From an uncultured Olsenella sp. (GTDB taxonomy: Bacteria; Actinomycetota; Coriobacteriia; Coriobacteriales; Atopobiaceae): 7,292 nt of DNA. The stretch covers positions 1 to 7,292 of the forward strand of contig CAUGFC010000090.1 of the NCBI GenBank assembly GCA_959598545.1. Direction: 5' to 3'. The notes under the pieces are model-generated. The model was not told where the DNA came from and ran no database searches. It saw only the letters and a program-made list of their open reading frames with translations. Each line of letters starts with the position of its first letter. Position 1 is the first letter of the stretch. A program made the position numbers and the translations under genes. Positions 1 to 6,781 of the stretch are shown piece after piece.

Positions 1-926
1 TCCTCGTGGCCGTCTACAAGCTCGAGGTCGACCGCGAGGACCTGCCCGGCACCGGCGTCACCGCGAGCCAGGCGTTCTGGGGCCGCTGGATGCTGCTCGC
101 CCTGCTCGGCCAGGTCCAGGCTGTAATCTGCTGCGCCGGCGACCTCGCGCTCGGCGTCCAGTGCGTGTCGCCCGCCGCCTACGTGCTCGCGGGCATGGTC
201 GCCTCGCTCGTCTACGTCCTCGTGGTCTACGCCCTCGCCGCCACGCTCAAGCACGTGGGCAAGGCGCTCGCGGTGCTGCTCGTGGTCCTGCAGATCCCCG
301 GCGCCTCGGGCCTCTACCCGATCCAGATGCAGCCGGCCTTCTTCCAGGCCCTGGGCCCCTGGCTCCCGTTCACCTACGGCATCAACGCCATGCGCGAGGC
401 CGTCGCCGGCTTCTACGACGGAAACTACGTCCGCGACCTGCTCGTTCTTCTCGCCTTTGCCCTGCCGGCGCTCCTGCTCGCCACCGTGGGCCGGCCCCGC
501 CTGCTCGACCTCGACGCCTTCTTCGACCGCGAGCTCGCCCGGACGGACCTGCTCGTCACCGAGCGCACGGGCGAGAGGGACGGGCGGCTCGGGGCGGTCC
601 TGCGCGCGCTCGGCGAGTCGACGGCGACGCGCGACGCCCTGCTCGAGCGCGAGCGGCGCTTCGAGCGGCTCTACCCTGCGCGGGTGCGGCGCGGCCTCGC
701 GGCGCTCGTCGCGGCGCCGGCCTGCGCGCTCGCCCTCGGCGTCGCGCTGCCCGGGGCCCGCCTCGTCCTTCTCGCCGCGTGGGCGGCCTCGCTCGCCGTC
801 ACCTGCTGCTACCTGGTCGGTCTTGCCTACCTGCGGGAGCGCCTGCGCGAGCGGGGCGAGCTCGGGCGGATGGGGCGCCGCGAGCTCGTGGATGCGGCGC
901 TGGGCGAGAAGGGCGGTGAGCGGTGA
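1..926 (+). CDS. YhgE/Pip-family membrane protein, 3' part only, with C-terminal extension
   Basis: The gene enters from the left edge; the frame is open from base 3, so the GTG at 6 is probably internal. The visible ~306 residues match the C-terminal ABC-2-like membrane domain of YhgE/Pip proteins and align clearly with the next gene (shared GDLAxxGVQC, ASLVYV, VGKAxAVxLxVxQ, a QM...AFxQALxxWLPF stretch, RPxxxLxxxFxR). Membrane segments lie near residues 28-50, 55-80, 85-103 and 142-161. About 140 further residues follow the usual end of the domain: a charged helical stretch (165-225) and a hydrophobic hairpin (229-249 and 252-275), which the paralogue lacks. The family includes Lactococcus phage infection protein and is related to the EsaA/YueB envelope proteins; the cellular role here is unknown. 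The stop overlaps the next start (TGATG), so the two genes are probably translationally coupled. The family call is confident; any function is inference. Confidence 0.85.
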   Translation, partial: LVAVYKLEVDREDLPGTGVTASQAFWGRWMLLALLGQVQAVICCAGDLALGVQCVSPAAYVLAGMVASLVYVLVVYALAATLKHVGKALAVLLVVLQIPGASGLYPIQMQPAFFQALGPWLPFTYGINAMREAVAGFYDGNYVRDLLVLLAFALPALLLATVGRPRLLDLDAFFDRELARTDLLVTERTGERDGRLGAVLRALGESTATRDALLERERRFERLYPARVRRGLAALVAAPACALALGVALPGARLVLLAAWAASLAVTCCYLVGLAYLRERLRERGELGRMGRRELVDAALGEKGGER

Positions 927-3166
927 TGCGCGCCTCTCTGGGCAGGGTCCTCGCGTTCGCGCGCCGCGACGCGCGGCGGCTGCGGACCGGGCTGGTCGCG
1001 GTCGTGGTGGTCGTGGGCATGGTGGCGGTCCCCTCGTTCTACGCCTGGTTCAACATTGCCGGCAGCTGGGACCCCTACGGCAGCACGGGCAACGTCCGCG
1101 TGGCCGTGGCGAGCGAGGACGCGGGCTACGCGGGAGAGCTTCTGCCCGTGAGCGTGAACCTCGGCGAGCGCGTGGTCTCCGAGCTGCGCGCCTCCGAGAC
1201 GATCGACTACGTGGCGACCTCCCCCGAGGACGCCGTCGCGGGCGTGCGCTCCGGCGAGTACTACGCGGCCGTCGTGCTGCCCGAGGACTTCTCGCGAGGG
1301 CTCATGACGATGCTCTCCGGCGCGCCCGAGCGGCCGCGGGTGCGCTTCTACCAGAACGAGAAGGCCAACGCGATCGCCTCCATCGTGACCGGCAAGGCGG
1401 AGGACGCCGTGCGCGCCGACATCGACCGCGGCTTCGCGCGAGCCGTCACGACGGTGGGGGCGGGCGCGCTCGAGGAGCTGGGGCGGGCGCTCGACGGCGA
1501 CGGCGCCCGGAGCGTGGCGGCGCGCCTCGACGCGGCGGTCGCGAGGTCGTCCGAGGCGCTGCGCGGCTCCGCGGGGGACGCGCGCGAGCTGTCCGGGCTC
1601 CTCTCCGCGACGGAGGAGCTAGTCACGGGCGGCGCCGAGACGGCCTCCGCGGCGCTCTCGCCGGTCGAGGGCGCGGGCGACACCCTGCGCGAGACGGCGT
1701 CGGGCCTCGAGGGGGTCGGCACGGCGGCCGACGACGCGGCCGCGTCCGTGGGCGACGCGCTCTCCTCGGCCGAGGGGAGCCTGGACGAGGTGGGCGACGC
1801 GATCGACGGCGCCCTCGACGCCGCGGGCGCGCAGCAGGACCGCCTCCAGGGCGCCCTCGCCGACGCGCGCACGGCGCTCGACGACCAGGCCGCGTCCCTC
1901 GAGGGGCTGCAGGCCTCGCTCGATCAGGCGGACGGCCTTCTGGCCGACCTCCAGGGCAGCCTCGGCGCGGGCAGCGCGGGCGCCGAGCGCGTGGCCGCGA
2001 TCCGCGCCGTCGTGTCGGGGCTCTCCGAGACGGCCGGCGACGTGGCCGCGGAGCTCCGGGACCTCTCCGACGGCGTCGGGCGCACGGCCGCGGACCTGGC
2101 GAGCGGCGCGAAGGACGCCGAGGCGGCGCGCGAGGAGCTCGCCGGGCTTCTCGCCGACGCGCGCTCGGTGATACGCGACGCGCGGGACGGCTACGACGAG
2201 GACGTGCGCGGGGCCCTCCAGGGCCTGGCCGACCGGGTGGGCGACGCGGCCGAGGGCGCCGACTCCCTCCGGGACGACCTCGCCGCCGCGCTCTCCGCGG
2301 CCGAGGGCGCCTCGTCGGGCGCCGGAGACGCGCTCGGGCGGGCGCGTGGTGCGCTCGACGACACGGCGGAGCGGCTCGACGCGGCGGCGGACGGCCTCGA
2401 CGCGCTCCACGCGCACCTGCGCTCGGCGCTCGCCTCCGACGACCTCGAGCAGGTCAGGGCCGCCCTGGGCTCGGGGACCGGGGCGCTCGCCGACTTCGTC
2501 GCCTCTCCGGTGAGCGTGGAGCGCACCGCGGTCTACCCGGTCGAGAACAACGGCTCGGCCATGGCGCCGTTCTACACGACGCTCGCGACCTGGATCGGCG
2601 GCGTGGTGCTCGTCGCGCTCGTGCGCGCCACGCCGTCGGCGGCCGCGCTCGCCGAGACCGGCTGCTCGCACGCGGAGGCCTACCTCGGGCGCCTCGCGCT
2701 CTTCTGCGCGGTGGGCGTGGCGCAGGCCGCGCTCATCGCCGGCGGCGACCTCGCGTTTCTCGGCGTCCAGTGCGCGCACCCGGCGCTCTTCGCGCTCGCG
2801 TGCCTCGCGTCGTCGCTCGTCTACGTGAACCTGATCTTCTCGCTCACGGCGTCCTTCGGCGACGTGGGCAAGGCCGTGGCCGTGGTCCTCATGGTGGTCC
2901 AGGTGGCGGGATCGGGCGGGACCTTCCCGCCGCAGATGCTGCCGCCCGCGTTCCAGGCGCTCTACCAGTGGCTGCCGTTCGTGCACAGCGAGGGCGCCCT
3001 GCGCGCGGCGATGTTCGGGCTCTACGGGCTCGACTACTGGCGCGAGCTCGCGATCCTTCTCGCCTACCTGGTGCCGGCGCTCGTGCTGGGGCTCGTGGTG
3101 CGCCGGCCGGTCATCCGTCTCGGGGAGTGGTTCGAGCGGCGCCTCGAGGACACGCTCCTCATGTGA
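926..3166 (+). CDS. YhgE/Pip-family membrane protein (phage infection protein-like), complete
   Basis: A 746-residue protein starting at ATG 926, with GGTGAG (915-920) 5 bp upstream; GTG 923 is the alternative start. A basic N-terminus precedes one membrane helix (about 22-41) and the family's N-terminal signature SFYAWFNIAGSWDPYG with NVRVAVASED. An extracytoplasmic domain follows to about 170 (includes YYAAVVLPEDFS), then roughly 350 residues of Ala/Asp/Glu/Gly-rich helix with heptad-like spacing (about 175-530). The C-terminal polytopic domain begins near MAPFYTTLATWIGG (546) and has five or six helices ending near 726. This is the full YhgE/Pip architecture: membrane anchor, long extracellular stalk, ABC-2-like membrane domain. 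It likely forms a cell-envelope complex with the overlapping upstream paralogue. Known relatives act as phage receptors or accompany type VII secretion; neither role is shown here, and no WXG100, EssC or other ESX gene is visible. Confidence 0.92.
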   Translation: MRASLGRVLAFARRDARRLRTGLVAVVVVVGMVAVPSFYAWFNIAGSWDPYGSTGNVRVAVASEDAGYAGELLPVSVNLGERVVSELRASETIDYVATSPEDAVAGVRSGEYYAAVVLPEDFSRGLMTMLSGAPERPRVRFYQNEKANAIASIVTGKAEDAVRADIDRGFARAVTTVGAGALEELGRALDGDGARSVAARLDAAVARSSEALRGSAGDARELSGLLSATEELVTGGAETASAALSPVEGAGDTLRETASGLEGVGTAADDAAASVGDALSSAEGSLDEVGDAIDGALDAAGAQQDRLQGALADARTALDDQAASLEGLQASLDQADGLLADLQGSLGAGSAGAERVAAIRAVVSGLSETAGDVAAELRDLSDGVGRTAADLASGAKDAEAAREELAGLLADARSVIRDARDGYDEDVRGALQGLADRVGDAAEGADSLRDDLAAALSAAEGASSGAGDALGRARGALDDTAERLDAAADGLDALHAHLRSALASDDLEQVRAALGSGTGALADFVASPVSVERTAVYPVENNGSAMAPFYTTLATWIGGVVLVALVRATPSAAALAETGCSHAEAYLGRLALFCAVGVAQAALIAGGDLAFLGVQCAHPALFALACLASSLVYVNLIFSLTASFGDVGKAVAVVLMVVQVAGSGGTFPPQMLPPAFQALYQWLPFVHSEGALRAAMFGLYGLDYWRELAILLAYLVPALVLGLVVRRPVIRLGEWFERRLEDTLLM

Positions 3167-3183
3167 GCCGCGGATCGCGCGTC

Positions 3184-3192
3184 CTTCTCGCC
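3184..3192 (+). repeat. Intergenic copy of motif CTTCTCGCC
   Basis: Exact copy within the 12-mer GTCCTTCTCGCC (3181-3192), 15 bp after the stop of the second YhgE/Pip gene. It lies outside any supported gene, so codon choice cannot explain it. Role unknown. Confidence 0.6.
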
Positions 3193-3219
3193 CAGCGGCG
3201 CGGCGCCCGGAGCTTACTT

Positions 3220-3263
3220 TGCGATTGGTAACGGAATCGCGCCCAAAAGCGTTACCAATCGCA
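3220..3263. repeat. Perfect 14-bp inverted repeat upstream of gltX
   Basis: Arms TGCGATTGGTAACG (3220-3233) and CGTTACCAATCGCA (3250-3263) are exact reverse complements, with a 16-nt loop. The left arm's GCGATT (3221-3226) can also pair with a nearer AATCGC (3235-3240) inside the loop, giving an alternative smaller hairpin. Arm centres are 30 bp apart, about three helical turns. No T-tract follows on either strand, so it does not look like an ordinary intrinsic terminator. It sits 47 bp upstream of the gltX -10 box, which would suit a regulator-binding dyad. It could instead be a 3' processing hairpin for the upstream transcript. Confidence 0.75.
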
Positions 3264-3294
3264 CGACGGCGACGTGGAGACGCGGGCCCTCGTC

Positions 3295-3303
3295 CTTCTC
3301 GCC
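3295..3303 (+). repeat. Intergenic copy of motif CTTCTCGCC
   Basis: Exact copy within GTCCTTCTCGCC (3292-3303), ending 7 bp before the gltX -10 box and so lying between the -35 and -10 positions. Flanking CGCGGGC (3281-3287) and GCCCGCG (3301-3307) are perfect complements and would place CCTTCTC in a 13-nt loop. Confidence 0.6.
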
Positions 3304-3310
3304 CGCGCGG

Positions 3311-3316
3311 TATACT
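3311..3316 (+). promoter_or_regulatory. Probable -10 box of the gltX promoter
   Basis: TATACT is one mismatch from TATAAT and stands out in very GC-rich surroundings, 41 bp before the gltX start. No good -35 match occurs at the expected spacing (around 3288-3293), so the promoter is either weak at -35 or activator-assisted. Transcription would start near 3322-3324 and give a short leader of about 35 nt. Confidence 0.55.
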
Positions 3317-3356
3317 GGTCGCGTATGTGACGAGAAGCACCATCGAGAGGAACGCC

Positions 3357-4835
3357 ATGTCCGAGACCCCCGTTCGCGTGCGCTTTGCGCCCTCCCCCAC
3401 CGGCAAGCTCCACGTGGGCGGCGCGCGCACCGCGATCTACAACTGGGCCTTCGCCCGCGCCAACCACGGCACCTTCATCCTGCGCATCGACGACACCGAC
3501 CCCGAGCGCTCCACCGAGGAGAACACCCAGATCATCCTGCGCGCCATGCGCTGGCTGGGGCTGGACTGGGACGAGGGTCCCGAGGTGGGCGGCGACTTTG
3601 GCCCCTACTTCCAGACCGAGCGCGCGGAGATGTACCGCGCCGCCGCCCAGCGCCTCTGGGACGAGGGCAAGGCGTACCCGTGCTTCTGCACGCCCGAGCA
3701 GCTGGCCGCCGACCGCGCCGAGGCGCAGGCCCGCAAGGACCCGTTCCAGGGCTACCAGCGCCGCTGCCGCGACCTCGACCCCGAGGAGGCGAAGCGTCGG
3801 ATTGCCGCCGGCGAGCCGTACGTCCTGCGCATCAAGGTGCCCGAGGACCGCGGCGACGTCGTCGTGCGCGACGCCGTCCACGGCGAGGTGACCTTCGCGG
3901 CGCGCGAGCTCGACGACTTCGTCATCCAGCGCACCGACGGCACGCCGACCTACAACTTCGCCACCGTGGTGGATGACGCCGCGATGGGCATCACCCACGT
4001 CATCCGCGGCGACGACCACCTCTCCAACACCCCGCGCCAGGTCATCGTCTACGAGGCCCTGGGCGCGCCGGTGCCCACCTTCGCGCACATCTCCATGATC
4101 CTGGGCGCGGACGGCAAGAAGCTCTCCAAGCGCCACGGCGCCACGAACGTGGAGGAGTACCGCGACGCGGGCTACCTCTCCGACGCCTTCGTCAACTACC
4201 TCGCGCTTCTCGGCTGGTCGCTCGACGGCGAGACCACGATCATCCCGCGCGACGTGCTGGCGCGCGAGTTCTCCCTGGAGCACGTCTCCAAGAACCCGGC
4301 GACCTTCGACCCCAAGAAGCTCGACTGGATCCAGGCGGAGTACATCCGCTCGATGAGCGACCAGGAGTTCGCCGACCAGATCATGCTGCCGGAGCTCCAC
4401 GAGGCCGGCGTCGTGGGCGGCGACTTCGAGGCCGACGAGGCCTGGGTCGACGCGCTCGCCACGATCGTGAAGCCGCGCACCAAGTTCCCGGCCGACGTGG
4501 TCGCCGTGACGGCGCCGGTCTTCGCCACGGCCGAGACGCTCGCCTATGACGAGAAGAGCGTCGAGAAGGGACTGGCCAAGGAGGGCATGGGCGCGGTGCT
4601 CGACGCCGCGCGCGAGGCGCTGGCGGCGCTGCCGGCCTGGGAGCCGGCCGCGATCGACGCCGCGCTGGAGCCGCTGCCCGAGGCGCTCGACCTCAAGAAG
4701 CGCCTGGTCTTCCAGGCCGTGCGCGTGGCCGTCTGCGGCAACCTGGTGTCGCCGCCGCTCGGCGAGACGATGGCGCTCGTGGGCCGCGAGGACTGCCTCG
4801 CCCGCATCGACCGCGCCCGCGCGCTTGCCGGCTAG
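3357..4835 (+). CDS. gltX: Glutamyl-tRNA synthetase
   Basis: A 492-residue class I aminoacyl-tRNA synthetase, normal bacterial GluRS length, that activates glutamate and charges tRNA-Glu. The start ATG 3357 gives the canonical N-terminus VRVRFAPSPTGKLHVGGART and has GAGAGG (3345-3350) 6 bp upstream; an upstream extension of the same frame overlaps the promoter and is rejected. The HIGH-equivalent HVGG is at residues 19-22, GDDHLSNTPRQ begins at 218 and the KMSKS-equivalent KLSKR is at 255-259. C109, C111 and C137 match the Cys-rich element in the acceptor-binding insertion that binds zinc in some GluRS enzymes. The C-terminal third is the helical anticodon-binding region. If the genome lacks GlnRS, this enzyme would also misacylate tRNA-Gln for GatCAB amidation; that is known for many Gram-positive bacteria but is inferred here. 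It is probably co-transcribed with the downstream serine dehydratase. Confidence 0.98.
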   Translation: MSETPVRVRFAPSPTGKLHVGGARTAIYNWAFARANHGTFILRIDDTDPERSTEENTQIILRAMRWLGLDWDEGPEVGGDFGPYFQTERAEMYRAAAQRLWDEGKAYPCFCTPEQLAADRAEAQARKDPFQGYQRRCRDLDPEEAKRRIAAGEPYVLRIKVPEDRGDVVVRDAVHGEVTFAARELDDFVIQRTDGTPTYNFATVVDDAAMGITHVIRGDDHLSNTPRQVIVYEALGAPVPTFAHISMILGADGKKLSKRHGATNVEEYRDAGYLSDAFVNYLALLGWSLDGETTIIPRDVLAREFSLEHVSKNPATFDPKKLDWIQAEYIRSMSDQEFADQIMLPELHEAGVVGGDFEADEAWVDALATIVKPRTKFPADVVAVTAPVFATAETLAYDEKSVEKGLAKEGMGAVLDAAREALAALPAWEPAAIDAALEPLPEALDLKKRLVFQAVRVAVCGNLVSPPLGETMALVGREDCLARIDRARALAG

Positions 4836-4856
4836 GGCCCGACCGGGTTTCTCGCC

Positions 4857-6461
4857 ATGGCAGCCAAGCCCCAGACCCTCGCCACGACCTCGGCCTTCGA
4901 GGTGCTCGGGCCCGTCATGGTGGGCCCGTCCTCCTCGCACACCGCCGGCGCCCTGCGCTGCGCGCGCGTGGCGGCCTCGCTCGTCTCCGGGCGCGTGCGG
5001 CGCGTCCGCTTCACGGTGTGGAACAGCTTCGCGCGCACCTACCGCGGCCACGGCACCGACCGTGCGCTCGTGGCGGGCATCCTCGGGCTGGACACCGACG
5101 ACGAGCGCATCCGCGACGCGTTCGAGCTGGCGCGCGAGGCCGGCCTCGAGTTCTCCTTCGAGGAGGCGCCCGACGACACCTCGGTCCACCCCAACACCGT
5201 CGACATCGACATGGAGTGCGCCGACGGCACGACCTGCAAGGTCCGCGGCGAGAGCCTCGGCGGCGGCAAGATGCGCATCAGCCGCGTGAGCGGCGTCGGC
5301 GTGGACATCACCGGCGCCTACGCCACGCTCTTCGTGGCGCACCGCGACGCGCCCGGGCTTCTCGCCTCCCTCACGCACCTGCTGGCGGAGGCCGGGGTCA
5401 ACATCGCCTTCTGCCGCACCTACCGCACCGAGCAGGGCGGTCGGGCCTACTCCGTCTTCGAGACGGACGGCGCGCCCGCGGACGGCGTGCTGCCGCAGGT
5501 GCGCGCGCTTCGCGACGTGAGCTTCGCGACGTTCATCTCGGTGCCCGGCTCCGCCTCCGCGACGGCGCCCGGCGTCACGGCCGAGGAGCTCTTCGATGAC
5601 GGTGAGCAGCTGCTGGAGGCCTGCGCCGAGCGCGGGCTCTCCATCGGTGGCGTCATGGAGCTGCGTGAGCGCGGCCTCACCGGCAAGGCGTGCGCCGAGG
5701 CGTCGATGCGCCGCGTGATCGAGGTCATGCGCGAGGAGACGAGCGCGCCGATCTTGTCGCCCACCCGCTCGCTCGGCGGCTTCATCGGCGGCGAGGCACG
5801 GCTCGTGGACGCGGGCGCGGGGCGCTGGGGCACGTCGCTCATGGGCGCCGTGCAGACCGACGCCGTCGCGCGCGCGATGGCCGTGCTGGAGCGCTCCGCG
5901 GCGATGGGCGTGATCGTGGCGGCCCCGACGGCGGGCTCGGCGGGCGTGGTGCCCGGCTGCGTGCTCGCCGTGGCCGACGCGGTGGGCGCGGGCGAGAAGG
6001 ACGTGGCGTCGGCGCTGTGGTGCGCGGCGGCCGTGGGCCTCAACATCCAGACGCACGCGTGCGTGGCCGGCGCCGAGGGCGGCTGCCAGGCCGAGGTGGG
6101 CTCGGCGGCGGCGATGGCGGCGGCGGCCCTCGTGGAGCTGCTCGGCGGCACGCCCGAGCAGGCGCTGACGGCGGCCTCGCTCGCGATCTCCAACCTGCTG
6201 GGGCTCGTGTGCGACCCGGTGGGCGGCCTCGTGGAGGTTCCCTGCCAGGCGAGAAACGCGATCGGCGTGGCGGCGGCGTTCTCGGCGGCGCAGCTCGCAC
6301 TCTCCGGCGTGCGCTGGCTCGTGCCGTTCGACGAGGTCGTGGCCGCGATGGCCGAGGTCGGCCACGCCCTGCCCTCCCGCCTGCGCGAGACGGCGCGCGG
6401 AGGGCTCGCGGCCACGCCTGCGGCGCGCGCGGCCTGCGCCGGCTGCCGCGGCTGCGCGTAG
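4857..6461 (+). CDS. sdaA: L-serine ammonia-lyase, iron-sulfur-dependent, single-chain beta-ACT-alpha form
   Basis: A 534-residue cytoplasmic enzyme that deaminates L-serine to pyruvate and ammonia. The beta domain (about 8-145) carries GPSSSHTAG at 23-31. An ACT domain follows (about 149-212: DITGAYATLFVAHRDAPGLL, then VNIAFCRTY). The alpha catalytic domain (about 240-534) has APTAGSAGVVPGC (356-368), GCQAEVG (C410), VCDPVGG (C452) and VEVPCQARN (C463). The spacings 410/452/463 equal those of the three [4Fe-4S] ligands in structurally known serine dehydratases, and penultimate C533 matches the C-terminal tail cysteine that supplies the fourth ligand. The tail holds two more cysteines (527, 530). 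Bacillus has beta-ACT and alpha as separate chains; here they are fused. The start is 21 bp after the gltX stop in the same frame; ATG 4857 is the only start in the gap. The Shine-Dalgarno is weak (GGG 4845-4847), suggesting coupling to gltX. Confidence 0.96.
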   Translation: MAAKPQTLATTSAFEVLGPVMVGPSSSHTAGALRCARVAASLVSGRVRRVRFTVWNSFARTYRGHGTDRALVAGILGLDTDDERIRDAFELAREAGLEFSFEEAPDDTSVHPNTVDIDMECADGTTCKVRGESLGGGKMRISRVSGVGVDITGAYATLFVAHRDAPGLLASLTHLLAEAGVNIAFCRTYRTEQGGRAYSVFETDGAPADGVLPQVRALRDVSFATFISVPGSASATAPGVTAEELFDDGEQLLEACAERGLSIGGVMELRERGLTGKACAEASMRRVIEVMREETSAPILSPTRSLGGFIGGEARLVDAGAGRWGTSLMGAVQTDAVARAMAVLERSAAMGVIVAAPTAGSAGVVPGCVLAVADAVGAGEKDVASALWCAAAVGLNIQTHACVAGAEGGCQAEVGSAAAMAAAALVELLGGTPEQALTAASLAISNLLGLVCDPVGGLVEVPCQARNAIGVAAAFSAAQLALSGVRWLVPFDEVVAAMAEVGHALPSRLRETARGGLAATPAARAACAGCRGCA

Positions 6462-6486
6462 CGGGGAGCGCACCGGGCGCGCGGTC

Positions 6487-6495
6487 CTTCTCGCC
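6487..6495 (+). repeat. Intergenic copy of motif CTTCTCGCC, followed by two near copies
   Basis: Exact copy within GTCCTTCTCGCC (6484-6495), 25 bp after the serine dehydratase stop. Near copies CTTCTCGGC (6504-6512) and CTTCTCGCG (6516-6524) follow at once, giving three tandem-like units in about 40 bp. CGCGG (6480-6484) and CCGCG (6496-6500) would put TCCTTCTCGCC in a hairpin loop. Confidence 0.6.
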
Positions 6496-6509
6496 CCGCG
6501 GTCCTTCTC

Positions 6510-6535
6510 GGCGCCCTTCTCGCGCCTCCCCTCTT
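6510..6535 (+). terminator. Possible weak terminator of the gltX-sdaA transcript
   Basis: GGCGC (6510-6514) and GCGCC (6522-6526) form a 5-bp all-GC stem with loop CCTTCTC, followed by the pyrimidine-rich run TCCCCTCTTT. The stem is short and the T-tract is broken, so this is only a candidate. It is the best-placed one I can see between the serine dehydratase and the opposing tRNA operon. Confidence 0.25.
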
Positions 6536-6601
6536 TGTGTGACAGGTTTTACGCTCCGCACGAAAGAACTCGCCCCGACGAGCGGTAAAACATGTCACTC
6601 A
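6536..6601. repeat. Imperfect long inverted repeat in the convergent intergenic region
   Basis: TGACA (6540-6544) pairs with TGTCA (6593-6597) and GGTTTTAC with GTAAAAC plus one more pair (6546-6552 with 6585-6591). One G/A mismatch separates these blocks. After a single-base bulge at 6584, GCTC (6553-6556) pairs with GAGC (6580-6583). Pairing also extends outward to 6536/6601 with one mismatch. The loop is about 23 nt. The AT-richer arms contrast with the surroundings. No T-run follows on either strand, so a standard terminator is unlikely. An operator, a structured 3' UTR or a relic of a small mobile palindrome are all possible. Confidence 0.6.
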
Positions 6602-6663
6602 CATCGGTGAGCCGCCCAATTAGTCGACCGCCGTCGCGCGACCCCCAGCGTGCCCGCGCACAG

Positions 6664-6694
6664 AAAAAGGGCCGGCACCCGAAGGCACCGACCC
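6664..6694 (-). terminator. Intrinsic terminator of the tRNA-Gln/Glu operon
   Basis: Read on the - strand: GGGTCGGTGCC, then the tetraloop TTCG, then GGTGCCGGCCC and TTTTT. The 11-bp stem is continuous with three G-U wobbles and is closed by the stable C(UUCG)G tetraloop. It begins 8 bp beyond the CCA end of the last tRNA-Glu, the expected place for the operon's terminator. Confidence 0.93.
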
Positions 6695-6702
6695 TGAACG
6701 TT

Positions 6703-6779
6703 TGGTAGCCCGTACCAGATTCGAACTGGTGATCTCCGCCTTGAGAGGGCGGCGTCCTGAACCGCTAGACGAACGGGCC
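6703..6779 (-). tRNA. tRNA-Glu(CUC), distal copy
   Basis: A 77-nt cloverleaf with encoded CCA. The anticodon stem CCGCC/GGCGG encloses loop CTCTCAA, giving anticodon CUC, which reads GAG. The T arm is ACCAG-TTCGAAT-CTGGT. The D arm opens with GTCTAGCGG, as in other bacterial tRNA-Glu. The acceptor GGCCCGT pairs with ACGGGCT, so the first pair is a G1-U72 wobble rather than the usual Watson-Crick pair; the discriminator is A73. It is identical to the neighbouring copy at 6782-6858. It is the last gene of the operon before the terminator and a substrate of the GltX encoded in this window. Confidence 0.97.
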
Positions 6780-6781
6780 GT

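Noticed and set aside
926..3166. Type VII secretion or phage-defence system
   Set aside because: YhgE/Pip proteins are related to EsaA/YueB and phage receptors, but no EssC ATPase, WXG100 substrate, toxin or immunity gene is visible in the window.
457..3231. 924-codon open frame on the + strand overlapping both YhgE/Pip genes
   Set aside because: The translation is Arg/Gly/Ala-rich low-complexity sequence with no family signature, while the other frame gives conserved membrane proteins.
3219..3356. N-terminal extension of GltX upstream of ATG 3357
   Set aside because: It would cover the inverted repeat and the TATACT box, and all GluRS proteins begin close to the VRxRFAPSPTG motif; ATG 3357 has a good Shine-Dalgarno.
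1619..3430. 603-codon open frame on the - strand
   Set aside because: It is a shadow of the second YhgE/Pip gene; it also runs through the gltX promoter and start with no recognisable protein features.
3252..6473. 1073-codon open frame on the - strand across gltX and sdaA
   Set aside because: It is a mirror of two well-recognised + strand genes, is His/Arg/Gly-rich without domains, and arises because stop codons are rare in very GC-rich DNA.
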